Assembly (NCBI RefSeq): GCF_019703855.1
Contig: NZ_AP024086.1
Coordinates: 1,384,501-1,448,500, forward strand
Direction of reading: 5' to 3'
DNA length: 64,000 nucleotides
Source of the DNA: Desulfomarina profundi
GTDB taxonomy: Bacteria; Desulfobacterota; Desulfobulbia; Desulfobulbales; Desulfocapsaceae
Below, piece by piece: positions 36,512 to 45,532 of this stretch. Under the pieces are notes generated by a model. That model worked only from the letters and a program-made list of their open reading frames with translations. It was not told the origin of the DNA and did no database searches. A program made the translations under genes and the position numbers. Numbering within the stretch: position 1 is the first letter of the stretch; each line of letters begins with the position of its first letter.

Positions 36512-37348
36512 TTATTTCTTTTGATAAAATATTGTTCTCAGGTGTCTTTTGGGGACAAAACGGGGGCAGACACCTGTAAGTGATTCTGTTGAACCTATAA
36601 TGAGGAATCCGTCATCTGCCAGGACATCAGCAATTTTGTTGAATAATTTTTTACGGTCCTCCAATGTGAAATAAATGGCAACATTTCGGCAGAAAATGAT
36701 ATCAAATTTTCCAAGCGCATTGAAAGGCAACATAAGGTTCAGTTTGCGGAAATTGACCATTGCCCGTATTTCATCTTTAATTTTCCAGGTATCCCCAAAG
36801 AGTGTAAAGTACTTTTGCAGAAATTTTCGATCCAGTCCTCTTTCAATTTCAAATTTATTGTATTTTCCAATGCTTGCCTGGGCAATAGCCGTATTGGAAA
36901 TATCAGTTCCCAGGAGTTTTACAGAATAATTGGGAGCATCGCCAATAAGTTCTTTGATGATGATGGCAATGGAATACAGTTCCTGGCCAGTGGAAGCGGC
37001 AGCACTCCAAATTTTTATGGGAATTCTGAGTCTGCCTGATTTTTCTGATCTGCGATCAATTATTTCGGGCAGCAGTTTGTGCTGGAGCAGGTCAAAAGGG
37101 CCTTTGTCCCGGAAGAACAGGGTTTCATTTGTCGATATGGCATCAATGATTTCCCGTTCGATTTTTTTGCCGGCATCGCGTTTGGCTTTCTGGTACAGTT
37201 CCTTGTAAGAGCTACATCCGTGAGCTTCAGCAATGGAACTCAATCGGGTTTCAAAAAGATATGATTTGCTCTTATCAAGATATATTCCTGAGATGTCATG
37301 GATATATTTTGATATAAGCTGCAGTTCTTCGGGGGTGATTTTAATCAT
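36512..37348 (-). CDS. cheR: Chemoreceptor methyltransferase CheR
   Basis: CheR methylates glutamates of chemoreceptors using SAM. The 278-residue protein has the N-terminal helical domain (about residues 1-70) and the Rossmann domain with IWSAAASTGQELYSIAI and the FDIIFCRNVAIYF motif. It follows cheB after about 100 bases. No receptor gene lies in the window. Confidence 0.93.
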   Translation of the reverse strand: MIKITPEELQLISKYIHDISGIYLDKSKSYLFETRLSSIAEAHGCSSYKELYQKAKRDAGKKIEREIIDAISTNETLFFRDKGPFDLLQHKLLPEIIDRRSEKSGRLRIPIKIWSAAASTGQELYSIAIIIKELIGDAPNYSVKLLGTDISNTAIAQASIGKYNKFEIERGLDRKFLQKYFTLFGDTWKIKDEIRAMVNFRKLNLMLPFNALGKFDIIFCRNVAIYFTLEDRKKLFNKIADVLADDGFLIIGSTESLTGVCPRFVPKRHLRTIFYQKK

Positions 37349-37447
37349 TTTATTTTGAAACCGATTTGTGGAACATTGTAAATCTTATTGGTTTTGTTGT
37401 CTGTCGTATTCCTGGACAAAGCAGGGAGAACCAGGTTCAAAGGGTAG

Positions 37448-38554
37448 CTATTTTTTTACACTTTTGACAATTTCCTCGGCAATCTTGTTCAGTGGAACAA
37501 CAGTGTCAATATATCCAAGTTCAGCAGGTGTCTTAGGCATTCCGTAAACAACACAACTGGCTTCATCCTGTCCTATGATATAAGCGGCTTTGTCTCTGAG
37601 GACAGCAAGTCCTTTAGTGCCATCAGAGCCCATGCCTGTCATTATTACCGCCGTTGTTCTTCCGACGTAATAGTCGCCGACGGAACGGAAGAGGTAGTCA
37701 ACAGAGGGTTTGCATGAGTTTTCCGGTGGGTCATTGGTGAGTTTTATTCTGCGGTTCTGCCCGTCAAGTCCCGCAACCAGTTTCATCTGTTTTCCACCGG
37801 GAGCTATATATACAACATTTGGGAGTATGTTTTCACCATCTTCTGCCTCTTTTACATGAAGAGCACATTTTTTATCAAGGCTGTTGGCAAGAGATTTTGT
37901 AAAAACCGGAGGCATATGCTGCACAATAAGAACGGGAACACCAAGGTCTCCAGGGAGTTGAGGCAGCATTTGGGAAAGGGCATTGGGTCCCCCGGTTGAA
38001 ATTCCGATAGTGACAATTTCCGATTTACTTTTCCCGGCAGTTTTTTTCCGGTTCAATGAAGTAAATTTTCTTGGAGGCACCTTGGTTACCGAAGGACGCG
38101 CTGTTCCTGTAGTTTTACCTCGTAATGCAGGTACTCCTCTGGACTGGGCAAAGGCCTTGAGCATGGGTTGAAGGAGTTGTTTTATCGCTTTTTTTCCTTC
38201 AGCCTGCCCTTTGGTCTGTGGTTTGAGAATAAAATCGAATGCTCCAAGTTCCAGCGCTTTCATGGTCATGTCACTGCCTTCAGCAGTGAGTGTAGAGAGC
38301 ATTATCGCCCCGATTTTCGGGTATTTTGCGCGTAGTTCCTGGAGAACTTCAAGTCCATTCATAACCGGCATTTCAATATCAAGGGTCAGGATATCCGGCT
38401 GAAGTGTTTTTATTTTGGCGAGCGCGATTTTTCCGTTATGCGCTACTCCAGCCAGTTCCACACCGGGAATTTCTTCAATGACATCAGATATTGCCTTACG
38501 GTAGACAATGGTATCATCCACCACAAGAACTGATAATTTCTTCATTCCTATCAT
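37448..38554 (-). CDS. cheB: Chemotaxis methylesterase CheB
   Basis: CheB removes receptor methyl groups and is activated by phosphorylation. The 368-residue protein has a receiver domain (about residues 5-130, phospho-acceptor in ILTLDIEMPVMNG), a linker and the methylesterase domain with Ser in GISTGGPNAL, His in VQHMPPVFT and Asp in MGSDGTKGL. It lies between cheW and cheR. Confidence 0.95.
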   Translation of the reverse strand: MIGMKKLSVLVVDDTIVYRKAISDVIEEIPGVELAGVAHNGKIALAKIKTLQPDILTLDIEMPVMNGLEVLQELRAKYPKIGAIMLSTLTAEGSDMTMKALELGAFDFILKPQTKGQAEGKKAIKQLLQPMLKAFAQSRGVPALRGKTTGTARPSVTKVPPRKFTSLNRKKTAGKSKSEIVTIGISTGGPNALSQMLPQLPGDLGVPVLIVQHMPPVFTKSLANSLDKKCALHVKEAEDGENILPNVVYIAPGGKQMKLVAGLDGQNRRIKLTNDPPENSCKPSVDYLFRSVGDYYVGRTTAVIMTGMGSDGTKGLAVLRDKAAYIIGQDEASCVVYGMPKTPAELGYIDTVVPLNKIAEEIVKSVKK

Positions 38555-38608
38555 AATTATTTATTCTTTATCTCTATTTCAGGGCTGGCCAGGTTTTGGT
38601 TCCAGGTG

Positions 38609-39064
38609 TTAATCATCAATACTCAAAACCTTGTCGACATTTAAAATACCAATAAGATTATTTTCGGTCTTGTAGACACCGGTAAAAAATTCTCCCTGGA
38701 TCCCACGCATATTTGCAGGAGCAGGCTCCCGGCGCTCCATATCAGCTTCAACGACATCGCTGATTTTTTTTACAAGCAGACCGACATGGCCACCGGAAGA
38801 ATTGACAATAATATTTCTCGGATCCTGGGTGATATCGGTTTCTCCAAGACCCAGCTTTTTCCCAAGGTCAATTATGGTTACAATCTGCCCGCGAAGATTC
38901 AGGATGCCGAGAACATATTCCGGAGCCTGGGGAACCTTTGTCATCTGCATGAGCTTGTTTATTTCCTGAACTTTCAGAATATCCATGCCACAAAGGGCAT
39001 CACCGACATAAAACGTCGCCAGTTCAACTATATTTTTACTGCTTGCCTGTTGCTGATCTGTCAT
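38609..39064 (-). CDS. cheW: Chemotaxis coupling protein CheW
   Basis: CheW couples CheA to receptors. The 151-residue single-domain protein has the conserved NLRGQIVTIIDLGKKLGL and GILNVDKVL motifs. It follows cheA after about 190 bases that contain a perfect 12-bp inverted repeat, and precedes cheB by 54 bases. Confidence 0.95.
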   Translation of the reverse strand: MTDQQQASSKNIVELATFYVGDALCGMDILKVQEINKLMQMTKVPQAPEYVLGILNLRGQIVTIIDLGKKLGLGETDITQDPRNIIVNSSGGHVGLLVKKISDVVEADMERREPAPANMRGIQGEFFTGVYKTENNLIGILNVDKVLSIDD

Positions 39065-39175
39065 AATTACACCATTGAGTTTTGCCAGTACCTATCCGAA
39101 AACTGCATTTTCAGACGGATACGTGTTAAGCTTTTGAATCAAGAATATGGTTTTATTCTTTTCCTGCATTTTTTA

Positions 39176-39203
39176 TCAGTTCAGGTGGCGTCACCTGAAC
39201 TGA
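39176..39203 (-). promoter_or_regulatory. Perfect 12-bp inverted repeat between cheA and cheW
   Basis: TCAGTTCAGGTG (39176-39187) and CACCTGAACTGA (39192-39203) pair perfectly around a four-base loop. On the minus strand it follows the cheA stop by about 50 bases, with only an A-rich stretch and no U-tract after it. It could be a weak terminator or an mRNA-stabilising hairpin that lowers cheW-cheB-cheR expression relative to cheA. Confidence 0.5.
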
Positions 39204-39252
39204 CCATGGGTGAACTTCTCAAAATTGATACAGTGTTCATGAGAAATGCGCG

Positions 39253-42170
39253 TTAGTGTATCTTCTTCATATAATCATGGACCGACACCATCAACCGTTC
39301 CTTGTCGAGTTTTATATGATATTCGTTTACACCTACTGATTTTCCCATTTCAATATCTTCTGCTGAGGCCAGGGTCGTCAGTGCGATTATGGGTAGATCC
39401 TTGAACTGTTCACTGGCCCTGATTCTCTGGGTGAGTTCAAAACCATTCATATTGGGCATTTCTATGTCGGTTACCAGCATCGAAATCTTGTCTCCATTTT
39501 CCTGGAGCAGGTTCCATGCTTCCATACCGTCCTCGCCTTCAATGACGTTGTAACCCACTTCGGTCATATACCCCTTAACCTGATTCCTGAAAAATTTTGA
39601 ATCTTCTGCAATCAGTATTGTTGGGGGTTCTCCCTCTTCAATCGCTTCAAAATCAAAAGTTTCCTGCTCTTCGAACCATTGAGGGAAGAGGGTCTGAACC
39701 ATTTCAAATACATTGACAAGCATTGTTGTCTGCTGGTCTATGATTGTTGACCCCATGATGCCCGTCTGGCTCAAGGTAGTGTCATCAATATCGGCTGCAA
39801 TTTCAAGGGCATCAATTGGGCCGATGGCAAGAAGACCAACGGCTCTCTTTGCGATATTGAAGACTATTACCAGCAGGTTTTCATGATCAGCGAGCGGCTG
39901 GACCATGGCAACATCGTCCACACAGATAAGACTGAGACTGCCTCCCCTGTATTTCATAACACGTTTGCCGCCCAGATCTTCAATGTCGGACCGTTTGATT
40001 TTTTCAATTCGCTCAACCTGGTTGAGAGGTACACCAAACTGTTCTTCCTCCGAACTCTTGAAAATAAGAAGAGACTGTTTATCTTTCTTCGCCTTTATGG
40101 CCTCCTCAGCAGCCTGGGCAACTTCAGCCGCCCTGTCTGAACCGTCAAGTGAGGTCAGATTTGCCATCCTTGCCAGGTTGCTCACATCAAGAATCAGAGC
40201 AATCCGCCCATCTCCCATAATGGTGGCTCCAGCATAGCCCTTGCATTGCTGCAGGTGTCTGCCAAGTGGTTTGATAACAATTTCCTCGGAATCCTGGAGC
40301 CGGTCCACAATGAGGCCATATTTCATGGCTCCGGTTGAAACTACAACGATATTCAGTGCGCTGGAAGCAGAGAACCTTCTGTCAAGGACTGATCGCACAG
40401 CAGAGCCGTCTTTCTGGGATTCTCTTTTTTGGACATCATTTTCAGTGTTGAACAGAGGAGAGTTCCTACCCCTTCTGTCACTGATCTGTTCCCGTCTGTC
40501 CGGTTTGGCTTCGTTGCTTTCCGGATCATAATAAGTACGTTGAATTCCAATGACATCTGCAAGCCGTATTAACGGGAGAAGGTTCCCACGTAATCTTACG
40601 ACTTCCGCGTCACCCACTCTTTCAACACGTTCTTTCACCTGGCCTGCCGGAATACGCAGCAATTCTTCCAGATTAACCTGGGGGATTGCATACCTCTCAC
40701 CTCCTGTTTCAATGATCTGGCAGGGGATAATGGCAAGAGTCAGTGGCAGTTTAATGGAAATGGTAGTTCCGACACCGATTTCAGAAATAATGTCAACGTG
40801 ACCACCCAATTGATCAAGATTGGTTTTGACCACGTCCATACCGACACCTCGGCCGGAGACATCTGTCACCTCTTTAGCTGTGGAAAAACCGGGAAGGAAA
40901 ATGAGATTGATCTTTTCCTTTTCGGACATGGCCTGAATCTGTTCTGCTGTGAGCAGGCCCTTGTTGACTGCACTGTTGGCCAGAGCATCACCATCCAGAC
41001 CTTTACCATCATCACTGATCTCTATTACGACCTGACCGGCTTCATGATAGGCTTTGAGAATAACCAGGCCTGTCTCGGATTTGCCACTTTTCTTCCTCTC
41101 GTCCGGCATTTCAATCCCATGGTCAACAGAGTTTCTGACGAGGTGGGTGAGAGGATCATTAATGGCCTCGATGATTGTTTTATCCAGCTCTACATCTTTA
41201 CCTACAATGGTAAGATCAATGGATTTACCAAGTTTTTTTGAAAGATCCCTGACGACCCTGGGAAATTTATTAAAGACATTACCAATCGGCTGCATCCTGG
41301 TCAGCATGATTGCTTCCTGCAGTTCAGACGTTATCAGGTCAATCCGTTGTCCGACGGTTTCAGCATTACGCAGATCATCTGAACCAATGGTTTGAAGGAG
41401 CTGGTTTCTACTGAGTACCAACTCTCCAGCCAGGTTCATGAGAGAATCAAGCAGACTGACATGAACCCTGAGAGATGTCTCAGCCTTGCTTGGTTTAGAG
41501 GATCCTCCCGTTGCAGGGGGGGAGTCTGTGGTTTCTGTGCCGGTTTGGGCTTTGGCTGTTGAACTGGAGGGGTCGGTTTTTCCTGAACCGGCTCTGGTAC
41601 TTCCTCGGGTTCTTCCTGTGTTTCTGCCTGTGCCACGGGTTCTTCGGAATCAGCATTATCCGGTGCTGCTTCCTTATCAATTTCCTCGGGTTCTTCCTTT
41701 GCTTGTTCCTGTGGCTCTTCCGAAACAGTATTTTCTGGTTCTTCTGTTTCTGCACTTTCTTCAGCCGTTGGTGGCTGAGAAAAAGATCCATCGGCAATGG
41801 CGTTCAATGGAGTAAGGTGTGAAGATATATCCACTTCGTTACTGTTATGAACGTCTTCGATCATACTTTGCAGTTGATCTGATGCAATGAGGAGGACATT
41901 AATTATTTCAGGAGTGGGTATCAGTTTTTTACTGCGTATCATACCCAGAACATTTTCTGTTGCATGGGACAACTCCTGGATTGTGGTGAGTCCCATGAAA
42001 CCGGCACCTCCCTTAATGGAGTGTGCTGCTCTGAAAACCTTGTTTACCAGATCCTCATCAATATTGGCTCCCGCTTCTTCAATGGCGAGAAGGTCATTTT
42101 CGATGTCTGCGAGATGCTCGAGTGATTCCTCAATAAATCCTTGCAATATTTCGTCGTCTTCAATTTCCAT
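39253..42170 (-). CDS. cheA: Chemotaxis kinase CheA with receiver domain, frameshifted
   Basis: CheA is the histidine kinase of chemotaxis. The first part (42170 to about 41520) has the HPt domain with the phospho-histidine in AAHSIKGGAGFMGL and a long acidic, proline-rich linker. The second part (41520 to 39253) has dimerisation, HATPase, two CheW-like domains and a C-terminal receiver with phospho-acceptor Asp in LVTDIEMPNMNG. The first CheW-like domain carries a charged insert of about 60 residues. One extra G/C in the seven-base run at 41516-41522 makes one frame of about 972 residues, with KPSKAETSLRVHVSLLDS at the junction. Start at 42170 is preferred because GGAG precedes it. Confidence 0.9.
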
Positions 42171-42185
42171 AGCCTGCTCCATGCA

Positions 42186-42221
42186 ATAAAGATAATGTTC
42201 AAAATATATTACTATCTTTAT
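42186..42221. promoter_or_regulatory. Dyad ATAAAGATA...TATCTTTAT ahead of cheA
   Basis: The nine-base arms at 42186-42194 and 42213-42221 are perfectly inverted, about 16 bases upstream of the cheA start. It could be an operator or a 5'-UTR structure. The AT-rich 335-base gap 42171-42505 otherwise holds the direct repeat at 42416 and no gene. Confidence 0.3.
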
Positions 42222-42415
42222 TTATGCATACAGGAATAATAATGTACAGGGTATGGATGAAAAAAATCATCTCAATTCCGTACTTCATAAAATGAAAAAG
42301 ATAATTTGTGTCTGTCCGGAAATGAGATTTTTTAATCGAGTTCAGGTAAGCGTAGACTCCGAGGAGCATAGAAAAAAACGCATAGTATATCAGGAATATG
42401 TTGATGTTTTTATTA

Positions 42416-42463
42416 TTCGTAGCGACGCAGAAATCGGGCAAAAAGGCCATTTTAGGCAGGCAC
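42416..42463 (+). repeat. Direct repeat flanking slyD-like gene, copy 1
   Basis: TTCGTAGCGACG.AGAAATCGGGCAAAAAGGCCATTT recurs at 43025-43073 in the same orientation. The match continues as GGC..GGCAC after a small gap. The preceding T-rich stretch is also alike. The two copies bracket the prolyl isomerase gene. Confidence 0.65.
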
Positions 42464-42505
42464 TGAAAAGACAAACCGTTAAAAACCCAAGCAGCCTGAG
42501 ATCAT

Positions 42506-42940
42506 TTACATTGAAACCAGTGTAACCTCATAGGTGAGATGATGCCCGGCAAGGGGATGATTGTAGTCAACGGTAAGACTGTTGCCGTCTCTTTCTACAA
42601 CTGTGGCTGGGATCTGCTGTTCAACGCCATCTTTTTCCACTTTCAGCGAAAGGATCATACCGGGTTTCGGGTTGAGTTTTTCTATTATTTCTGGATTTTC
42701 AATGGTTTGTAGCAGTTCTTTCTGTCTTATTCCAAAGCCTTCTTCCGGTGGTACTCTGACCATTCTTGTTTCTCCCGGATTCATCTCCCGGATGGCAAGT
42801 TCAAGTGTGGGGGGCATTTCACTGTTACCGATGGTGGCCTGTACCGGATTTTCAGGCGTTACCTCTTTGAAGATTTCTCCATTGTCAAGTTTACCCTTAT
42901 AAAAAATAGTTACTGTATCGCCTTGTTGAGGATTTGACAT
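42506..42940 (-). CDS. FKBP-type prolyl isomerase, SlyD-like
   Basis: A 144-residue FKBP domain protein (TVTIFYKGKLDNGEIF near the start, insert-in-flap region with the LNPKPGMIL segment, and the NHPLAGHHLTYEV motif near the end). This matches SlyD/SlpA-type isomerases that help fold proteins; the histidine-rich metal-binding tail of SlyD is absent. I choose the ATG at 42940, since GGAG precedes it; an ATG at 42952 would place that GGAG inside the gene. Its flanks hold two copies of the direct repeat. Confidence 0.9.
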   Translation of the reverse strand: MSNPQQGDTVTIFYKGKLDNGEIFKEVTPENPVQATIGNSEMPPTLELAIREMNPGETRMVRVPPEEGFGIRQKELLQTIENPEIIEKLNPKPGMILSLKVEKDGVEQQIPATVVERDGNSLTVDYNHPLAGHHLTYEVTLVSM

Positions 42941-43024
42941 AACTGACTCCATGTATTTATTATTTTCTGAATCTGTAATTATCGGGTGATTTTGTTTTTA
43001 AGCAGATATGAGCATTTTTTATTT

Positions 43025-43073
43025 TTCGTAGCGACGAAGAAATCGGGCAAAAAGGCCATTTATGGACTGGCAC
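43025..43073 (+). repeat. Direct repeat flanking slyD-like gene, copy 2
   Basis: Matches 42416-42463 over about 38 bases with one substitution and then more loosely. It lies 85 bases upstream of the prolyl isomerase start. Confidence 0.65.
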
Positions 43074-43222
43074 TTTCTAAGAAGTGAATACTATAGGATA
43101 ACAGTCGATTTTTGCAAGACAGTCGGAAGATAAAAATTCTCTGTGTCTTGACAAAATCAAGGACTACGTCTAATTTAACACTTTTTTGTTTTTTCTGTTT
43201 CTTGACCTCAAAAGAAAAATCC

Positions 43223-43285
43223 ACCTAAATCCTGCAATTGGCAAGTTCGGAGTCGTCACTACCTGCAGAAGTGCAGGATTTAGGT
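43223..43285 (+). repeat. 63-bp CCTAAATCCTGCA element, complete with inverted ends
   Basis: ACCTAAATCCTGCA (43223-43236) and TGCAGGATTTAGGT (43272-43285) form perfect terminal inverted repeats. The interior starts AATTGGCAAGTT, as in the copies at 27917 and (minus strand) 1095. It ends 47 bases before the hisI ATG, so it lies in or near the his promoter. The remainder of the 392-base gap 42941-43332 holds the direct repeat at 43025 and no gene. Confidence 0.6.
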
Positions 43286-43332
43286 TCCATTTTTTCAAGG
43301 CACCACTTATTCATATAAACAAAAAAGATACC

Positions 43333-43716
43333 ATGATATCACTGAATTTTGAAAAATCAGCAGATGGACTTCTCCCCGCCATTGTCCAGGATTACAGGAG
43401 TGGTGAGATATTGATGCTGGCCTATATTAACAGGCTGGCCTGGGAAAAAACCCTTGAAACCGGCAAGGCACACTTCTGGAGTCGTTCAAGAAGCAAGCTC
43501 TGGCTGAAAGGAGAATCGTCCGGGCATATTCAGATAATTCATGATATTCTGGTAGATTGTGATGAGGATACTGTTGTTTTTAAGGTTGAACAGCTGGGGA
43601 ACGCAGCCTGCCATACCGGGCACAGGTCATGTTTTTATCGTAAGGTTGAAAATGATAAATTTATTGTTCAGGGAGAAAAAGTTTTTGATCCCGAACAGGT
43701 TTATGGAAAGACATGA
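43333..43716 (+). CDS. hisI: Phosphoribosyl-AMP cyclohydrolase HisI
   Basis: HisI opens the purine ring of phosphoribosyl-AMP, the third step of histidine synthesis, in the cytoplasm. The 127-residue protein has the family motifs [40 protein letters not shown] and the metal-binding [11 protein letters not shown]. There is no fused HisE domain. The start at 43333 matches the usual HisI N-terminus; the open frame extends upstream without homology. hisG follows after 58 bases. Confidence 0.93.
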   Translation: MISLNFEKSADGLLPAIVQDYRSGEILMLAYINRLAWEKTLETGKAHFWSRSRSKLWLKGESSGHIQIIHDILVDCDEDTVVFKVEQLGNAACHTGHRSCFYRKVENDKFIVQGEKVFDPEQVYGKT

Positions 43717-43774
43717 GCTGAAGTGCAGGATTAAATTAAAAAAGTATAATAAGAAGTAATGGAGTTGATATATT

Positions 43775-44647
43775 ATGACACAGTTGAAACTTGGTCTGCC
43801 GAAAGGAAGCCTGGAAAAGGCAACCATTGAACTTTTTGAAAAGGCTGGCTGGCTGATTAAACCGGCAGCCAGAAATTATTTTCCGGAAATAGATGACCCT
43901 GAACTGGATTGCTCTATCTGCAGGCCACAGGAGATGTCGCGTTATGTTGAGAGCGGTATGCTTGATGCGGGTATTACCGGAAAAGACTGGACGATGGAAA
44001 ATGAGTCGGATGCTGTCCTGGTATGTGATCTTGTATATTCCAAAGTGAGCAGGAGACCAACAAGGTGGATTATTGCCGTTGCCGGAGACTCTGAAATAAA
44101 GAGTATTGAAGATCTTGAGGGAAAAAAAATTGCCACTGAACTGGTGAACGTTACCCGTCGTTTTTTTGCAGAGAAAAAAATAAATGTGGACATTGAATTT
44201 TCCTGGGGAGCAACGGAAGCCAAGGTTGTTTCCGGGTTGGCTGATGCCATTGTTGAAGTGACGGAAACGGAATCTACCATTCGCGCACATGGTCTCAGAA
44301 TTATTTATGAACTGATGGAATCAAACACACAGTTTATTACCAATAAGGCAGCGTGGAATGATCCGTGGAAGCGTGAAAAGATTGAAAATATAGCAATGCT
44401 TCTCCAGGGAGCGTTACGTGCCGATCGAATGGTTGGATTGAAAATGAATGTACCCAGTGAAAAACTGGATGAGATTGTCAGCGTGATTCCCAGTATAAAC
44501 GCTCCGACAGTTGCAAATCTCTACAATCAGGACTGGTATTCGGTCGAAATAATGGTTTCTCAGGAAGTTGTACGCGATCTTATTCCACGGCTTAAAAAAT
44601 GCGGGGCGGAAGGAATTATTGAATATGCCCTTAATAAACTGATTTGA
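43775..44647 (+). CDS. hisG: ATP phosphoribosyltransferase HisG, long form
   Basis: HisG joins ATP and PRPP in the first step of histidine synthesis. The 290 residues include the catalytic domains ([20 protein letters not shown] at the start) and the C-terminal ACT-like allosteric domain, so it is the long form that does not need HisZ. The PRPP-binding motif reads [24 protein letters not shown] lies 10 bases before the ATG. Confidence 0.94.
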   Translation: MTQLKLGLPKGSLEKATIELFEKAGWLIKPAARNYFPEIDDPELDCSICRPQEMSRYVESGMLDAGITGKDWTMENESDAVLVCDLVYSKVSRRPTRWIIAVAGDSEIKSIEDLEGKKIATELVNVTRRFFAEKKINVDIEFSWGATEAKVVSGLADAIVEVTETESTIRAHGLRIIYELMESNTQFITNKAAWNDPWKREKIENIAMLLQGALRADRMVGLKMNVPSEKLDEIVSVIPSINAPTVANLYNQDWYSVEIMVSQEVVRDLIPRLKKCGAEGIIEYALNKLI

Positions 44648-44681
44648 TCTTTCAGTAATTAAACCTGCATCAGTGACCTGG

Positions 44682-44700
44682 TCCCCCAGGAAAAGGGGGA
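44682..44700 (+). terminator. Possible weak terminator after hisG
   Basis: TCCCCC (44682-44687) can pair with GGGGGA (44695-44700) across a seven-base loop, 35 bases after the hisG stop. The following GGGTTT is a poor U-tract, so termination is probably partial and engB may be co-transcribed. Confidence 0.3.
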
Positions 44701-44764
44701 GGGTTTAAAGGCTGTCACAGGTGCAGGGAATAATAAACGGTATCATGCAGATCCGGGAGAGGTT

Positions 44765-45349
44765 ATGAATTTTTCATCGGTTGATTTTCTTTTAAGTGTT
44801 CACAGTCTGAAACAGCTGCCGATTCCAGATCTGCCTGAAGTTGCTTTTGCCGGCCGCTCCAATGTGGGGAAATCGAGCCTTATCAATAAACTGGTTGCCA
44901 GGAAAAACCTGGTCAAGGTCAGTGGTCGGCCGGGAAAAACACAGGGGTTGAATTTTTTCCAGGTGGCGGACGAATTTTACTTGGTGGACCTGCCAGGCTA
45001 TGGTTTTGCCAGGGTTTCAAAGTCTATGCAGAACAGCTGGCAGGACCTGATTTCCAGCTACCTTGAAACCAGGGAAACTCTGAAATGTGTTGTGGTCATA
45101 ATGGACATACGACATGAACCAAAAAAAATGGATGGACAACTCCTGCAATGGCTGCGTGAACAGTCCATCACAATTTTGCCGGTCTATACAAAAATAGATA
45201 AACTGTCCGGCAGTAAACGACAGAAAAACGCCTCTCTTCTTGATGCCGGCCATGGTATCAAATCATCAGAACGAGTCCTGTTTTCCGCAAAAACCGGGCA
45301 GGGCAGGGATGAACTTATCGTTAGATTGTCTGCTGTTCTCCAACCATAG
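44765..45349 (+). CDS. engB: Ribosome-assembly GTPase EngB (YsxC/YihA)
   Basis: EngB is a GTPase for large-subunit assembly. The 194 residues have the G1 motif GRSNVGKSSLI near residue 30, G3 DLPGYGFA, G4 TKIDKL and G5 FSAKTGQG. The ATG has GGAGAGG ahead of it. Length is usual. Confidence 0.94.
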   Translation: MNFSSVDFLLSVHSLKQLPIPDLPEVAFAGRSNVGKSSLINKLVARKNLVKVSGRPGKTQGLNFFQVADEFYLVDLPGYGFARVSKSMQNSWQDLISSYLETRETLKCVVVIMDIRHEPKKMDGQLLQWLREQSITILPVYTKIDKLSGSKRQKNASLLDAGHGIKSSERVLFSAKTGQGRDELIVRLSAVLQP

Positions 45350-45532
45350 GACTAACCTGAAAAAGTACTGTTTTCTTTAATTGCAGCACCTCTCCTGCAA
45401 ACAAAATAGTTCACTCTTCAAAAATAACTGCAAGTCTTTCCTGCTGATTTTCTTATTACATTGTTCAGAAAGATGTTAAAATGATTCAGGTTAAAAGAAA
45501 ATATCAGGTATCTGTCTTTTACAGGAGAAAAA

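Noticed and set aside
42253-42525. Plus-strand open frame of 90 codons in the cheA-slyD gap
   Set aside because: It runs through the direct repeat at 42416 and over the end of the slyD-like gene, with no ribosome site.
846-43285. A CRISPR array from the dispersed short repeats
   Set aside because: Copies are kilobases apart and inverted, not regularly spaced, and no cas genes are present.
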